A stretch of 64,000 nucleotides of DNA from CAG-390 sp003523225. Its GTDB lineage: Bacteria > Bacillota > Clostridia > Oscillospirales > CAG-272. Where the stretch lies: assembly GCA_902461815.1 (NCBI GenBank), contig CABPZE010000002.1, forward strand, positions 186,001 to 250,000. Direction: 5' to 3'. Below are positions 1 to 8,361 of the stretch, one piece after another. Under the pieces are notes generated by a model, which ran no database searches, was not told the origin of the DNA, and was given only the letters and a program-made list of their open reading frames with translations. Positions within the stretch are counted from its first letter, which is position 1. Each line of letters starts with the position of its first letter. The position numbers were made by a program, and so were the translations under genes.

Positions 1-1056
1 ATCATACAGTTTTTCTTCGTCAAACTTGAAGTATGTAGCCTCCCAGTTGTTTATAAGGATGGGACGCTCCTTGTTTTTCCACGGTCCGCGGCAGAGATTG
101 CTGCGGTAGAGGCGGTGGAAGATCCGGCTCATGCCTCCGAGCCCCTCGTTCGAATACACCATGACCGCCTCGGGGGCGCAAAAGCTCTCGCCGGGTTCAA
201 GACGCCACGAAAAGCCCTCCGGATTGATCCCTATCAGGACGCGCGCGCCGCCGTCAGCATCCATCTCCGCAGACGCAAGGAAGTTTCCGGTATATACCAG
301 ATTAAATCCGTAAGCGTCTCCGCTTTCCTCGGTAGCGTCGTGCGAGCAAAGCGCGATAAAGGGGTTATGCGCGTGAGAAGAACACCCACGCTTGCTGGCG
401 ACAGACTGCGTTCCGTGCAGCAGCGGCGAGCGCTCGAAGCTGCGTTCCTTCCCCCAGTTTCCGTAAAGGTGGATAAAATCCATATCGTTTGCATCGTGAA
501 AGTCAACGCAGGCGCTCATCACCCGCTGAAGCTCCATCGGCCGCTCCGAACCGTTGCGCACTACAACATGGCGCGTCATAGCTCCGCACACGGAAAACAC
601 CGTGTAGAAAAGCGTGACCTCCGCGCCGCTTACATGGTCTTTGCAGAGTATTTCCAGCGTATCCGCTTCGTCCTCGGCAGCGTATGTGGCAGGCTGTCCC
701 GGGAGCTTAGGTTTACCGGCATATATTTTGTGTGAAACGTATTGAATATCAGTGTCGGGAGTCCCGGTGGAACGCAAGATCGAGAGCGCGCTGCCGCGGA
801 AATCTCCGCAGCCGTTGCAGGAATATTCCATACGATGTATATCCTTGCTGAAATACACAGGCTGATCCATTTCGACCCGCGGAAGCTGGGAAGCGTGAGT
901 GCAGGTATATGAGAGGTAGGAAAGATCGGTGTCGGGTATCAACGCACCGTAGTAAAGGTGGAGCAGATACCCGTACTGACCTATCTGCAACACATAGCTT
1001 GTATTTTGGGAATCGAGCTTGAATATTTGGCGTTCTGAGTCAAATTGAATAGGCAT
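1..1056 (-). CDS. alpha-galactosidase, GH36 family (partial, C-terminus beyond window)
   Basis: The reading frame opens at an ATG ending at 1056, preceded by GGAGAAATATC, and runs without a stop to the left window edge, giving the first 352 residues. The translation has the N-terminal beta-sandwich of bacterial GH36 enzymes and ends at the linker into the catalytic barrel, including RGPWKNKERPILINNWEATY at about 322-341, a typical GH36 signature. The family removes terminal alpha-1,6-galactose from raffinose-type sugars and galactomannan. The catalytic aspartates lie outside the window and cannot be checked. No signal peptide is seen, so the enzyme is probably cytoplasmic. It is on the same strand as the phosphodiesterase upstream but 100 bp away, so it may have its own promoter. 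Confidence 0.9.
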   Translation of the reverse strand, partial: MPIQFDSERQIFKLDSQNTSYVLQIGQYGYLLHLYYGALIPDTDLSYLSYTCTHASQLPRVEMDQPVYFSKDIHRMEYSCNGCGDFRGSALSILRSTGTPDTDIQYVSHKIYAGKPKLPGQPATYAAEDEADTLEILCKDHVSGAEVTLFYTVFSVCGAMTRHVVVRNGSERPMELQRVMSACVDFHDANDMDFIHLYGNWGKERSFERSPLLHGTQSVASKRGCSSHAHNPFIALCSHDATEESGDAYGFNLVYTGNFLASAEMDADGGARVLIGINPEGFSWRLEPGESFCAPEAVMVYSNEGLGGMSRIFHRLYRSNLCRGPWKNKERPILINNWEATYFKFDEEKLYD

Positions 1057-1156
1057 GATATTTCTCCGTATTATTTTTTTCAAAAATGTTTGCAATGTTT
1101 TGTGCAAGCCGCAAAGGACAAAAGCCTGCCGCTGATCCGGGATCTACCTGATGGTA

Positions 1157-1702
1157 TCAAAGCGTTTCGGTATGGTATACCGTTCCGTCGAGGCTTTTCC
1201 AGACGGCACAGTTATCCTGCAATATCATATAACTGTTTTTGCTCCCCGCTTTCGGGATCGACACCGAGCCGGGATTCAGATATAAATTCCCCTCCCCGAA
1301 GCCATCCCATGCCGGAATATGCGTGTGCCCATGAAGCAGAATATCTCCGGGCTGGAGAGGCGGGAGCGAACCCATATTGAAGTGATGCCCGTGCGTAGCG
1401 TAAATAAGGCGTTCCCCGACCGGCAGAAGGGCATAGTCCGCCATTATCGGAAATCCGAGGACCATCTGGTCGACCTCAGTGTCACAGTTCCCCCTGACGC
1501 AAAAGAGCTTGTTTTTCACTGCGTTCAGCATTTCAATAACTTCCTTGGGCGCATAGTCCTTGGGAAGGTCATTGCGCGGACCGTGATATAAAATGTCACC
1601 CAGAAGCAAAAGCCTGTCCGCCTGTTCTGCCAAAAAAGCTCCGAGCATCTGCTTGCAGTAATACGCTGAGCCGTGAATATCCGATGCGATCATCAGCTTC
1701 AT
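1157..1702 (-). CDS. YfcE/MJ0936-type metallophosphodiesterase
   Basis: This is a compact calcineurin-like phosphoesterase of 181 residues. Metal-ligand motifs are visible in order: SDIHGS near the N-terminus, LLGDILYHG, GNCD, ATHGHH and HGHTHIP. Family members are dimetal enzymes that cleave phosphodiesters in vitro, and the physiological substrate is usually unknown. A longer reading frame starts at 1753, but the ATG at 1702 follows AAAGGAGAAG and begins the conserved MKLMIASDIHGS start of the family. The extra upstream residues overlap the promoter -10 region, so 1702 is preferred. It appears to be monocistronic. Confidence 0.9.
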   Translation of the reverse strand: MKLMIASDIHGSAYYCKQMLGAFLAEQADRLLLLGDILYHGPRNDLPKDYAPKEVIEMLNAVKNKLFCVRGNCDTEVDQMVLGFPIMADYALLPVGERLIYATHGHHFNMGSLPPLQPGDILLHGHTHIPAWDGFGEGNLYLNPGSVSIPKAGSKNSYMILQDNCAVWKSLDGTVYHTETL

Positions 1703-1744
1703 AATAGTTCTTCTCCTTTCCCCTCCGTGAGCCGTTTCGAACAT

Positions 1745-1773
1745 ATTATACACTTTTTAAGCCCCGGTTTCAA
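1745..1773 (-). promoter_or_regulatory. promoter of the phosphodiesterase gene
   Basis: On the minus strand TTGAAA (1768-1773) and TATAAT (1745-1750) are separated by exactly 17 bp, about 45 bp upstream of the chosen start. Confidence 0.75.
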
Positions 1774-1794
1774 TATCCGTTAAAAGAAAATTTC

Positions 1795-1825
1795 GGCTGC
1801 CGTCAAAAGGCAGCAGCCTTTTTAT
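1795..1825 (+). terminator. terminator-like hairpin without an obvious client gene
   Basis: A GGCTGC/GCAGCC stem is followed on the plus strand by five T residues (1819-1823). No plus-strand gene ends here, so it may be a relic. The rest of 1826-2061 holds no convincing gene. A short peptide-like stretch at about 1905-1960 on the minus strand ends in a stop and has no start. Confidence 0.35.
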
Positions 1826-2061
1826 TAAGTAATACAAAAATCATATTCACTGCCGGAGGAGCAGACTTATTCAGAAAATATCGTCTCCGTTTACGTTGTA
1901 TTATAATTTTTTTGTAAGGTTGTCGATCAGGCTCATAGCCATATTTACATCAGGATCGATGATCCCTCACAGTTGTCTCGATTTAGCATTCAATAAAAAA
2001 ATATTCTGCATTATTTCCGGGTACTCTGCAATGACCCGCAGCACGTTAATTGATGCATGAT

Positions 2062-2107
2062 CAAAAATTCGTCCGGGATGTTTCGTACAAAGACGCAACA
2101 TCCCGGA
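2062..2107 (-). terminator. terminator of pncB
   Basis: An 11-bp perfect stem (2072-2082 with 2097-2107) lies directly after the pncB stop. A T-rich run follows on the minus strand (A-rich 2063-2068 on plus). Confidence 0.75.
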
Positions 2108-2113
2108 AATTTA

Positions 2114-3562
2114 TCATCTTTTGCTGTTGATCATTTCATGCTTGATATCCCACAGCTTCTGTGAGAGGTCAACGTAATAGTTATGCGGGTTTTCGAATCT
2201 CAGAACCTCCTCCCACATGGTCGCAAGCTGACTTGCGCAGCGATCTTTTATCTCCTTGAGAGTCGGGAGAGTGTATACCTGCTTGCCGTTCACATATATC
2301 GAAACAAGCAATTCCTCTGCGCGGACGTTGTCAAGAGTTTTGCGCTTCCAGGTATACTGCGGGTCAAATATTTCTATCGGCTTTGTGTCGTCCACATTTT
2401 CGTCATACACGCAGATAAGATCCGCCTCTGCCTTGCCGTTGTCGCGGTCATAAAGCCTGTATACCTTTTTGAAATGAGGCGTGGTTATCTTCTGCGCGTT
2501 CTCGCTCAGCTTGATCTTCGGAATAATTTCTCCGGTCGCCGGATCTTCAACCGCCGAGAGCTTGTACACACCGCCGAATACAGGTGAGCTTTTTGAGGTA
2601 ATAAGCCGCTCGCCCACGCCGAAAGCGTCAACACATGCACCCTGACGTATAATGTCGCGTATGATATACTCGTCAAGAGAATTGGAAATTACGATCTTGC
2701 ACTGCGGGAAACCTGCGTTGTCAAGCATACGGCGTACCTTTTTGGTAAGATATGTGATGTCGCCCGAGTCAATGCGTATGGCGCAGTTTTTGATGCCGCG
2801 GGGCAGAAGCACCTCGCGGAAGGCACGTATCGCGTTGGGAACTCCGGACTCAAGCACATTGTAGGTGTCAACAAGGAGAGTGGCAGCATTTGGATATATC
2901 TCGCAGTACGTTTTGAAAGCGGTATATTCGTCCGGGAACATCTGGACCCATGAGTGCGCCATCGTTCCGGTTGCCGGGACGCCGTATGCCTCGTCGGTAA
3001 TGGTGCAGGCGGTAGCGGCGCAACCTCCGATATATGCGGCGCGCGCGCCGAGAATGGCGGCGTCAGAGCCCTGCGCACGGCGAGAGCCGAACTCGCTGAC
3101 CGCTCTGCCGTCAGCGGCGCGTACGATACGCGACGCCTTGGTCGCTATGCAGGACTGATGGTTGAACTGCATAAGCACATATGTTTCGATAAACTGAGCC
3201 TGCGGCGCTTTGGCGCGCACGGTGATAAGCGGCTCGCCGGGGAATATGACAGTTCCCTCGGGAACAGCCCACACATCACCCTCAAAGCGGAAGTTCTTGA
3301 GATACTCAAGGAATTTTTCATCAAATATTCCCTTTGAGCGGAGATATTCAATGTCCTCGGTATCAAAATGCAGGTCGTTGATATAATTTACGATCTGTTC
3401 AAGTCCGGCGGCTATGGCATATCCGGCGTTGTCGGGGTTGTCGCGGTAAAAAACGTCAAAATAGACGTATGTGTCGCCCAAGCCGCATTTTTCATAGCCG
3501 TTCGCCATGGTCAGCTCGTAAAAATCACAAAGCATTGTAAGGTTTCTGTCGATGTTTTTCAT
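2114..3562 (-). CDS. pncB: nicotinate phosphoribosyltransferase
   Basis: A 482-residue NAPRTase of the clostridial/Bacillus type, usual in length. It joins nicotinate and phosphoribosyl pyrophosphate to give nicotinate mononucleotide, the entry step of NAD salvage in the cytoplasm. Recognisable features are the N-terminal LTMLCDFYELTMANGYEKCG, the central TGTMAHSWVQMF stretch with the phosphorylatable-His region, and a DAFGVGERLI ring near residue 310. The start follows AAAGGATC. It lies 46 bp after the large secreted-protein gene on the same strand and may be co-transcribed, although the functions look unrelated. A strong hairpin terminator follows. Confidence 0.95.
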   Translation of the reverse strand: MKNIDRNLTMLCDFYELTMANGYEKCGLGDTYVYFDVFYRDNPDNAGYAIAAGLEQIVNYINDLHFDTEDIEYLRSKGIFDEKFLEYLKNFRFEGDVWAVPEGTVIFPGEPLITVRAKAPQAQFIETYVLMQFNHQSCIATKASRIVRAADGRAVSEFGSRRAQGSDAAILGARAAYIGGCAATACTITDEAYGVPATGTMAHSWVQMFPDEYTAFKTYCEIYPNAATLLVDTYNVLESGVPNAIRAFREVLLPRGIKNCAIRIDSGDITYLTKKVRRMLDNAGFPQCKIVISNSLDEYIIRDIIRQGACVDAFGVGERLITSKSSPVFGGVYKLSAVEDPATGEIIPKIKLSENAQKITTPHFKKVYRLYDRDNGKAEADLICVYDENVDDTKPIEIFDPQYTWKRKTLDNVRAEELLVSIYVNGKQVYTLPTLKEIKDRCASQLATMWEEVLRFENPHNYYVDLSQKLWDIKHEMINSKR

Positions 3563-3608
3563 TTGTTTGATCCTTTGAATTTATAAATTGAAAATAATAT
3601 ATTCAGTT

Positions 3609-6065
3609 TTATTTATCGTCCTGCGTGGACGTTTTTTGCCTGTCATACCGTGAAATCAGTGCCGCCGCATACACGCCAAACGCGGCAATTGCGCCAAGCA
3701 AAAGCACTGCGGTCACAAGTCTTCTGGTACTTCCCTTGTCCGTGTCGTCAGCTATATCGCGATCTGCCGCCTCCATGCGCGCCTGTTCGATAAGCGCGGC
3801 AAGCTCGCGGTCTGAATGCTCGTCACTCAAAAGACTTACCGAGTATGTACGGAGAATAAACTCGCCCTCTCCGGAAACACGGCGCGCGGCAATTCTTACA
3901 GCGTCGATGCCACCGCCATCGGTAAGCGCTGAGACATCAAGATAGAGCGACGCTCTCTCGCCGTCCTTTATGACGGTTTTTCCCTCAAGGGTCACGCCGC
4001 CGCTGTAAATAACCAGCTTTACCTCATAGAGAGACTCACCCGCGCCGTCGGAGCAGGAAAGCTCAAACCCCACCCACGGCGTAAACTTTATCGGTTCTGG
4101 CGACTCACATATACAGCATATATCGGAATATACGCCGCCGCCCTCGTCATCAAGCACCGCCTTGAGGCAGCCGCCCTCTGCGTCGTAAACGCTTCTGAGC
4201 GTCAAGCAGCCCGGACCTGCTGACCAGCCAAGCGCTCCTGCGGCAGTACAGAAATCCCAAAGCATAAAGCTGCCGGTATATTCGGGCGCAACCGGCATTG
4301 GCTCGGTTTCAATTATCCGCCTGCCTCCGGCAAGCTCGACATTGAAACCGGGTATCAGCCCGTCCCACGAGTCAGCGCCCAGCACCTCAAGTGCATATGC
4401 CGTCATGTCTGCATATTTGTCGGTGTCAATGTATTTGACGAGGTAAGAAACGCTTGAAAACCGTTCGCTGTCAGTGCGCAGAATAAATACCGACGCACCC
4501 GCCGAGGCGAGCGCCATATAATGATAGGAATAAAGCACACTCAGCGCACTCCCCGATGTATCCTCCCCCGGAGTCCAGCACCAAAGATACTCACGGCTTA
4601 TCGCGCTGTATTCGCCATGCAGTGAATCGAGCACCGCCGGGAGGCTTCCCAGATTGTCGGGACAGATATACGGATCATCCGCAGTTGTTTTTTCAAGCAC
4701 CTGCGGTTCTTCCGGCGCAGGCTCATCTGTTTCCTCATCGGAAGCATAAGATTCACCCGACCAAACGGATGTCGTGTCAGCCCCGGAGCTTGCAGGATCC
4801 GCAGCACTGTCGGGTACGCGCGTCTGCACATCCGTCGTCTGCACAGGCGATGGAGAGTTTCTGCGACCGTCCGGGTCTTCGGTTTCTGCGCTGTCGACGG
4901 GCGTTTCAAAAAAGCTGTCGGAAAGATGGTAGGCATTGTGTGTGCCGTCTATCATCAGCGTAAACTCAAGATCTGTGTGCCTTGAGATGTACTCGCCGAC
5001 CCCGCGCGCAAAATCAGTAAATAAAAGCTCGCCGCCTGCACACTCGTCGCTTACAGGCACGATAAGCCGCACTCCGTTTCCGGCAGCCGCTGCGGCGATT
5101 CCCATAACAGACAGCGTCCGGGCGTATATTTCGTAATACATAGGTCCGGTGCTGGCGCAAAAATTGAATTTTTCGGGCTGGTCGGTGCAAAAGCCCAGCA
5201 CAAGCCCGTCGATATCGCCGCGCGTTCCCCCGTTATATCTTGCGCACAGAAAGAAAAGATATGCGTAAACGGTGATAGCCGAAACCTCGTCGGAGATCAC
5301 CACACCCCGGTACGCCGCTCCGTATGACGCCGACGCGGCATAGCAAAGCCCGTCGGGTTCGTCGGACGGCGAAACCAGAAGGCGAAGATAGACCGACGCT
5401 CCTGCAACCGAAGCGCTTCTTATGCGTCGGTCAAGATCGTCCACATAATCGCGGTTGTAGTAAAATGACATTCCGCCCATCGTCTGAAGATATCCGCTGT
5501 GCCTGCCGTCCTCAAGGCGGTCAAGGTAAACGTCTATCATAACACATCCGGCGCCAGCCTCGGCTATTTCCGCGGCGGAAGTTGAGGATACTCCCTTGAA
5601 CCCGGCATACGGGGTATTCTGAATCGTCTGAGCCGGATATTTCGGCTCGTCGATAAGCGCGCGGCTGCCGTCGGGATAAACGATCGCCGCCGCGTAAAGG
5701 GACAAAAGATCCTCTGCCCCGCTGTACTCAATAGTAAATTCAAAGCGTATGGACATTGCCGTGTCCGCCAGCGGCTCTGTGACAGAGATCACGCCTGAGG
5801 CAGTACGCCATGACGGCACACGGAAAAGCGCAATGCGGCAGTTTTTTGCCTTTGTCATTACATTGTGATTTACCGTTCCGGCAATGCGGATGACCCCGTT
5901 TTCCGGGTCGTAAGAACAAACCGTAAGCACACCGAGCGCAGCGCTTTTTTCGTCCGTCGCCCCGGCGGTATCTGACGCCGCGACAGGAAGGACAGCTCCC
6001 GCAAGGAGCAGAAAGGACATGAGTACCGCAACTGCGCGGCAAAGCGCGGCTTCTGACCATTTCAT
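3609..6065 (-). CDS. large secreted, C-terminally membrane-anchored protein, TIM-barrel-like (function unknown)
   Basis: An 818-residue protein preceded by AAGGGGG. It begins with a signal peptide (hydrophobic LMSFLLLAGAVLPVAA, about residues 14-30). An N-terminal beta-rich region leads into a region at about 155-395 that looks like a glycosidase-type TIM barrel, with segments reading GVSSTSAAEIAEAGAGCVMI and DIDGLVLGFCTDQPEKFNF. A Pro/Ser/Thr/Glu-rich low-complexity linker of about 80 residues interrupts it (about 400-480), followed by a second barrel half and a beta domain. A single transmembrane helix (about 782-803) and a short basic tail end the protein. I suspect a cell-surface glycan-binding or -cleaving protein distantly like DUF5722, but no catalytic residue is certain. 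Confidence 0.6.
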   Translation of the reverse strand: MKWSEAALCRAVAVLMSFLLLAGAVLPVAASDTAGATDEKSAALGVLTVCSYDPENGVIRIAGTVNHNVMTKAKNCRIALFRVPSWRTASGVISVTEPLADTAMSIRFEFTIEYSGAEDLLSLYAAAIVYPDGSRALIDEPKYPAQTIQNTPYAGFKGVSSTSAAEIAEAGAGCVMIDVYLDRLEDGRHSGYLQTMGGMSFYYNRDYVDDLDRRIRSASVAGASVYLRLLVSPSDEPDGLCYAASASYGAAYRGVVISDEVSAITVYAYLFFLCARYNGGTRGDIDGLVLGFCTDQPEKFNFCASTGPMYYEIYARTLSVMGIAAAAAGNGVRLIVPVSDECAGGELLFTDFARGVGEYISRHTDLEFTLMIDGTHNAYHLSDSFFETPVDSAETEDPDGRRNSPSPVQTTDVQTRVPDSAADPASSGADTTSVWSGESYASDEETDEPAPEEPQVLEKTTADDPYICPDNLGSLPAVLDSLHGEYSAISREYLWCWTPGEDTSGSALSVLYSYHYMALASAGASVFILRTDSERFSSVSYLVKYIDTDKYADMTAYALEVLGADSWDGLIPGFNVELAGGRRIIETEPMPVAPEYTGSFMLWDFCTAAGALGWSAGPGCLTLRSVYDAEGGCLKAVLDDEGGGVYSDICCICESPEPIKFTPWVGFELSCSDGAGESLYEVKLVIYSGGVTLEGKTVIKDGERASLYLDVSALTDGGGIDAVRIAARRVSGEGEFILRTYSVSLLSDEHSDRELAALIEQARMEAADRDIADDTDKGSTRRLVTAVLLLGAIAAFGVYAAALISRYDRQKTSTQDDK

Positions 6066-6139
6066 TATTGCGATACCCCCTTTACGGCTTTTTGTTTTCT
6101 CTACGGAATATATATTTTATCAGATAATCTGTTATACGC

Positions 6140-7159
6140 TCATTCCCGCGATATAGCGGTGAACCGCCACGGTCTGTCGCGGTCGTCGGGCTCGGCATAA
6201 TCTATGCCTACTCGCGGCAATGCGGTGTAGTCGGGAGACGGCACACCGTCATCCTCGATCCAAAGCTCATCCGAAAAGACCGCGTCGTGTCCGTTAAGCC
6301 CACGGTCGATGCCGAGATATTTGGTCACCCGTCCGGGACCGTCCGCGCCCTCGACACCGCGTATCAGCACCGCCTCCGGATCTCCGCGCTGACCGCTTAC
6401 TATGTTAAGCAGGCTGTGCATCCCGTAGCACAGGTACACATATACAGTACCGCCGCGCTCCCAAAGGATCTTGGTGCGGTCGGTCTTTCCGCGATGAGCG
6501 TGACAGGCGGTATCATCTTCGCCAAGATAGCACTCTGTCTCCGTAATGCGGGCGCGCTTTACCTCTCCGGTTTCCTTATTTCGGCGACAGAGCCATTTGC
6601 CAAGCAGTGCGGGTGCCAGTTCGTCGGCATGCTTCAGATAAAACTCGCGCAGCAGCCGACGCGGCTTGCCTTCGGCACTTCGTCGCGCGGCAAAAAAGGA
6701 ACGAAGCAGCTCCGCGCATTCCGTTTCAAGCACACCGCCCTCTACCAGAGGACGACAGCCGAGCGGATATGCGCTCAGATCAAAAAGCCCACCAAGCGCC
6801 CCGCCTTTTGCGTCATGAGCGCCAAATACCACCCTGTCAAGCCGCGCGTTGATTACAGCTCCGGCACACATCGGGCACGGCTCAAGCGTAACGTAAAGCT
6901 CACAGCCTGAAAGCCGCCAGCCGCCAAGTCTGCGGCAGGCGTCGCTGATGGCTTCAATTTCCGCGTGCGCGACAGCTCCTCCGCCGCCTTCCCGCCGGTT
7001 TCTGCCCCTGCCTATTATCTCGCCGTGTCTTACGACCACGGCTCCGACCGGAATCTCACCAGCCAGAGCCGCTTCACCGGCAAGGGAGAGCGCCTCGCGC
7101 ATGAACTGTATATCGCGCTCTGCGGCGATGTTATCGTTTTCAGTAACTATCTTTTTCAT
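6140..7159 (-). CDS. fusion of tRNA adenosine deaminase (TadA) and 3-methyladenine DNA glycosylase (MPG/AAG)
   Basis: A 339-residue two-domain protein. Residues 15-160 are a complete TadA: zinc ligands H65, C95 and C98, and proton-shuttling E67 within HAEIEA and EPCPMCAGAV. TadA converts A34 to inosine in tRNA-Arg(ACG). Residues 167-339 match the Mpg/AAG DNA glycosylase family, which removes 3-methyladenine and hypoxanthine. ETECYLG carries the probable catalytic E209, followed by AHRGKTDR, YVYLCYGMHSLLNIV and GPGRVTKYLGI. There is no stop or frameshift between the halves, and both keep their active-site residues. It lies 23 bp after the CPBP protease gene, so it is probably co-transcribed with it. 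The domain calls are secure; the reason for the fusion is not. Confidence 0.9.
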   Translation of the reverse strand: MKKIVTENDNIAAERDIQFMREALSLAGEAALAGEIPVGAVVVRHGEIIGRGRNRREGGGGAVAHAEIEAISDACRRLGGWRLSGCELYVTLEPCPMCAGAVINARLDRVVFGAHDAKGGALGGLFDLSAYPLGCRPLVEGGVLETECAELLRSFFAARRSAEGKPRRLLREFYLKHADELAPALLGKWLCRRNKETGEVKRARITETECYLGEDDTACHAHRGKTDRTKILWERGGTVYVYLCYGMHSLLNIVSGQRGDPEAVLIRGVEGADGPGRVTKYLGIDRGLNGHDAVFSDELWIEDDGVPSPDYTALPRVGIDYAEPDDRDRPWRFTAISRE

Positions 7160-7182
7160 CAGCTTTCAGCAGTAAACACATG

Positions 7183-8160
7183 TCAGATGTTCAACACGGC
7201 AAGTATCAGCGCCACGGCAAAAAATATTATCATTGCCGGAGTGAAAAATCCGCGCAGATTTCCACGCTCGCAGACATTGCAATCCGCATCCGTTGGCAGT
7301 GATTTCCGTTCAGCGGCGCGTGAGTTGATAAGAAACACCCCTGCGGCAACTCCGGCAGCCAGCAGCACTGCGTCAAAAAGGCAGGATATCAGCACTGACG
7401 CTGCAGGGTGAAAGCGATCACAGAACGCCGGCATGAAAACAGATACTGCATTATTGAACAGATGTATAAACGTGCAGGTCCAGACAGAGCGTGTCTCAAC
7501 ATAGACCCAGCCAAGTATCAGCCCGGCAACGGCAGTATAAAAAAATTGCCGCACATTGTTGTGCATCAGCGCAAACAGCACCGCCGAGCCTATGATGGCA
7601 GCAGACTTGCCGTATGGAAGCAGATTTGACAGTATACAGCCGCGGAAAAGAAATTCCTCGCAAAGTGCCGGAACCAGCGCGGTGCACATAAATGAAATTA
7701 TAATACCCACCGCGTCATTGGGAAGCTCCTCTCCCTCATATGAAGGAACGCCTGCAAACCGCACTATCCAATAGTTGACATATGAAGCGGCAACTGTTGC
7801 GGCAACGGCGAAAATTATCCACGCCGCCGTATTGGAGGATAAGCGCACACCAAGCCGCATCGGCTGTATATTACGGCGCACTGAGGTAAACCGAAAGAAT
7901 GCAACCGGAAGCATAAATGACAAAAGATATGCCACAGCCTCCGAACATCCCGACGCAATATCGGCAGCATGCGCGCCGAATATCCCGGCATGGGCATCCG
8001 CAAATGCGCGCAAATGAGCGTCGAGAATATAATTCAGCAAGAACAGCAGGTATATAAGCAAAGTGTGAAACAGCATAGTAAGCCCTATCCTTCCGCATAC
8101 TCCGCGAAAGCCGTTCTTAGCGCTCACTGTCTCCCCATATCCTTCATACACTCCGGTCAT
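7183..8160 (-). CDS. CPBP-family intramembrane metalloprotease
   Basis: A polytopic membrane protein of 325 residues with about eight hydrophobic segments and the three CPBP (CAAX protease/bacteriocin-processing) motifs: EEFLFRG (E168, E169), FALMHN (H200) and FIHLFNN (H233). Bacterial members cleave or process membrane or prenylated peptides, and some confer bacteriocin self-immunity; the substrate here is unknown. A GTG at 8169 would add three residues, but AGGTG sits six bases before the ATG at 8160, which is therefore preferred. It is transcribed from the promoter at 8210-8238 and leads into the TadA-MPG gene. Confidence 0.88.
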   Translation of the reverse strand: MTGVYEGYGETVSAKNGFRGVCGRIGLTMLFHTLLIYLLFLLNYILDAHLRAFADAHAGIFGAHAADIASGCSEAVAYLLSFMLPVAFFRFTSVRRNIQPMRLGVRLSSNTAAWIIFAVAATVAASYVNYWIVRFAGVPSYEGEELPNDAVGIIISFMCTALVPALCEEFLFRGCILSNLLPYGKSAAIIGSAVLFALMHNNVRQFFYTAVAGLILGWVYVETRSVWTCTFIHLFNNAVSVFMPAFCDRFHPAASVLISCLFDAVLLAAGVAAGVFLINSRAAERKSLPTDADCNVCERGNLRGFFTPAMIIFFAVALILAVLNI

Positions 8161-8170
8161 GTTTTTCACC

Positions 8171-8187
8171 TGCGGACTTGTCCGCCC
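8171..8187 (-). promoter_or_regulatory. small hairpin overlapping the ribosome-binding region
   Basis: GCGGAC and GTCCGC form a 6-bp stem with a 2-base loop (about 8172-8185), directly before the AGGTG of the CPBP gene. It could modulate initiation; this is inference only. Confidence 0.3.
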
Positions 8188-8209
8188 CCCGATAACTCTT
8201 TAATTTTAT

Positions 8210-8238
8210 ATTATACAATAAATCTTCAATATTGTCAA
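8210..8238 (-). promoter_or_regulatory. promoter of the CPBP/TadA-MPG operon
   Basis: Minus-strand TTGACA (8233-8238) and TATAAT (8210-8215) with a 17-bp spacer: a consensus sigma-A promoter. Confidence 0.88.
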
Positions 8239-8270
8239 TCACTGAACATTATAATCGGATGAACGAACGG

Positions 8271-8302
8271 AAAGACCGCCGGCAATGCAGTCAGCGGTCT
8301 TT
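8271..8302 (-). terminator. probable terminator of hisS
   Basis: AAAGACCGC (8271-8279) pairs with GCGGTCTTT (8294-8302), 60 bp past the hisS stop and before the next promoter. The T run is short. Confidence 0.55.
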
Positions 8303-8361
8303 ATTTCGTATAATAAAGCGTCAGGCGGAATCAAAAGGAATTAAACTTTCCGCTTGCGCTA

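Noticed and set aside
115..735. Plus-strand frame of 206 codons
   Set aside because: It is antisense to the GH36 gene, which has clear family sequence.
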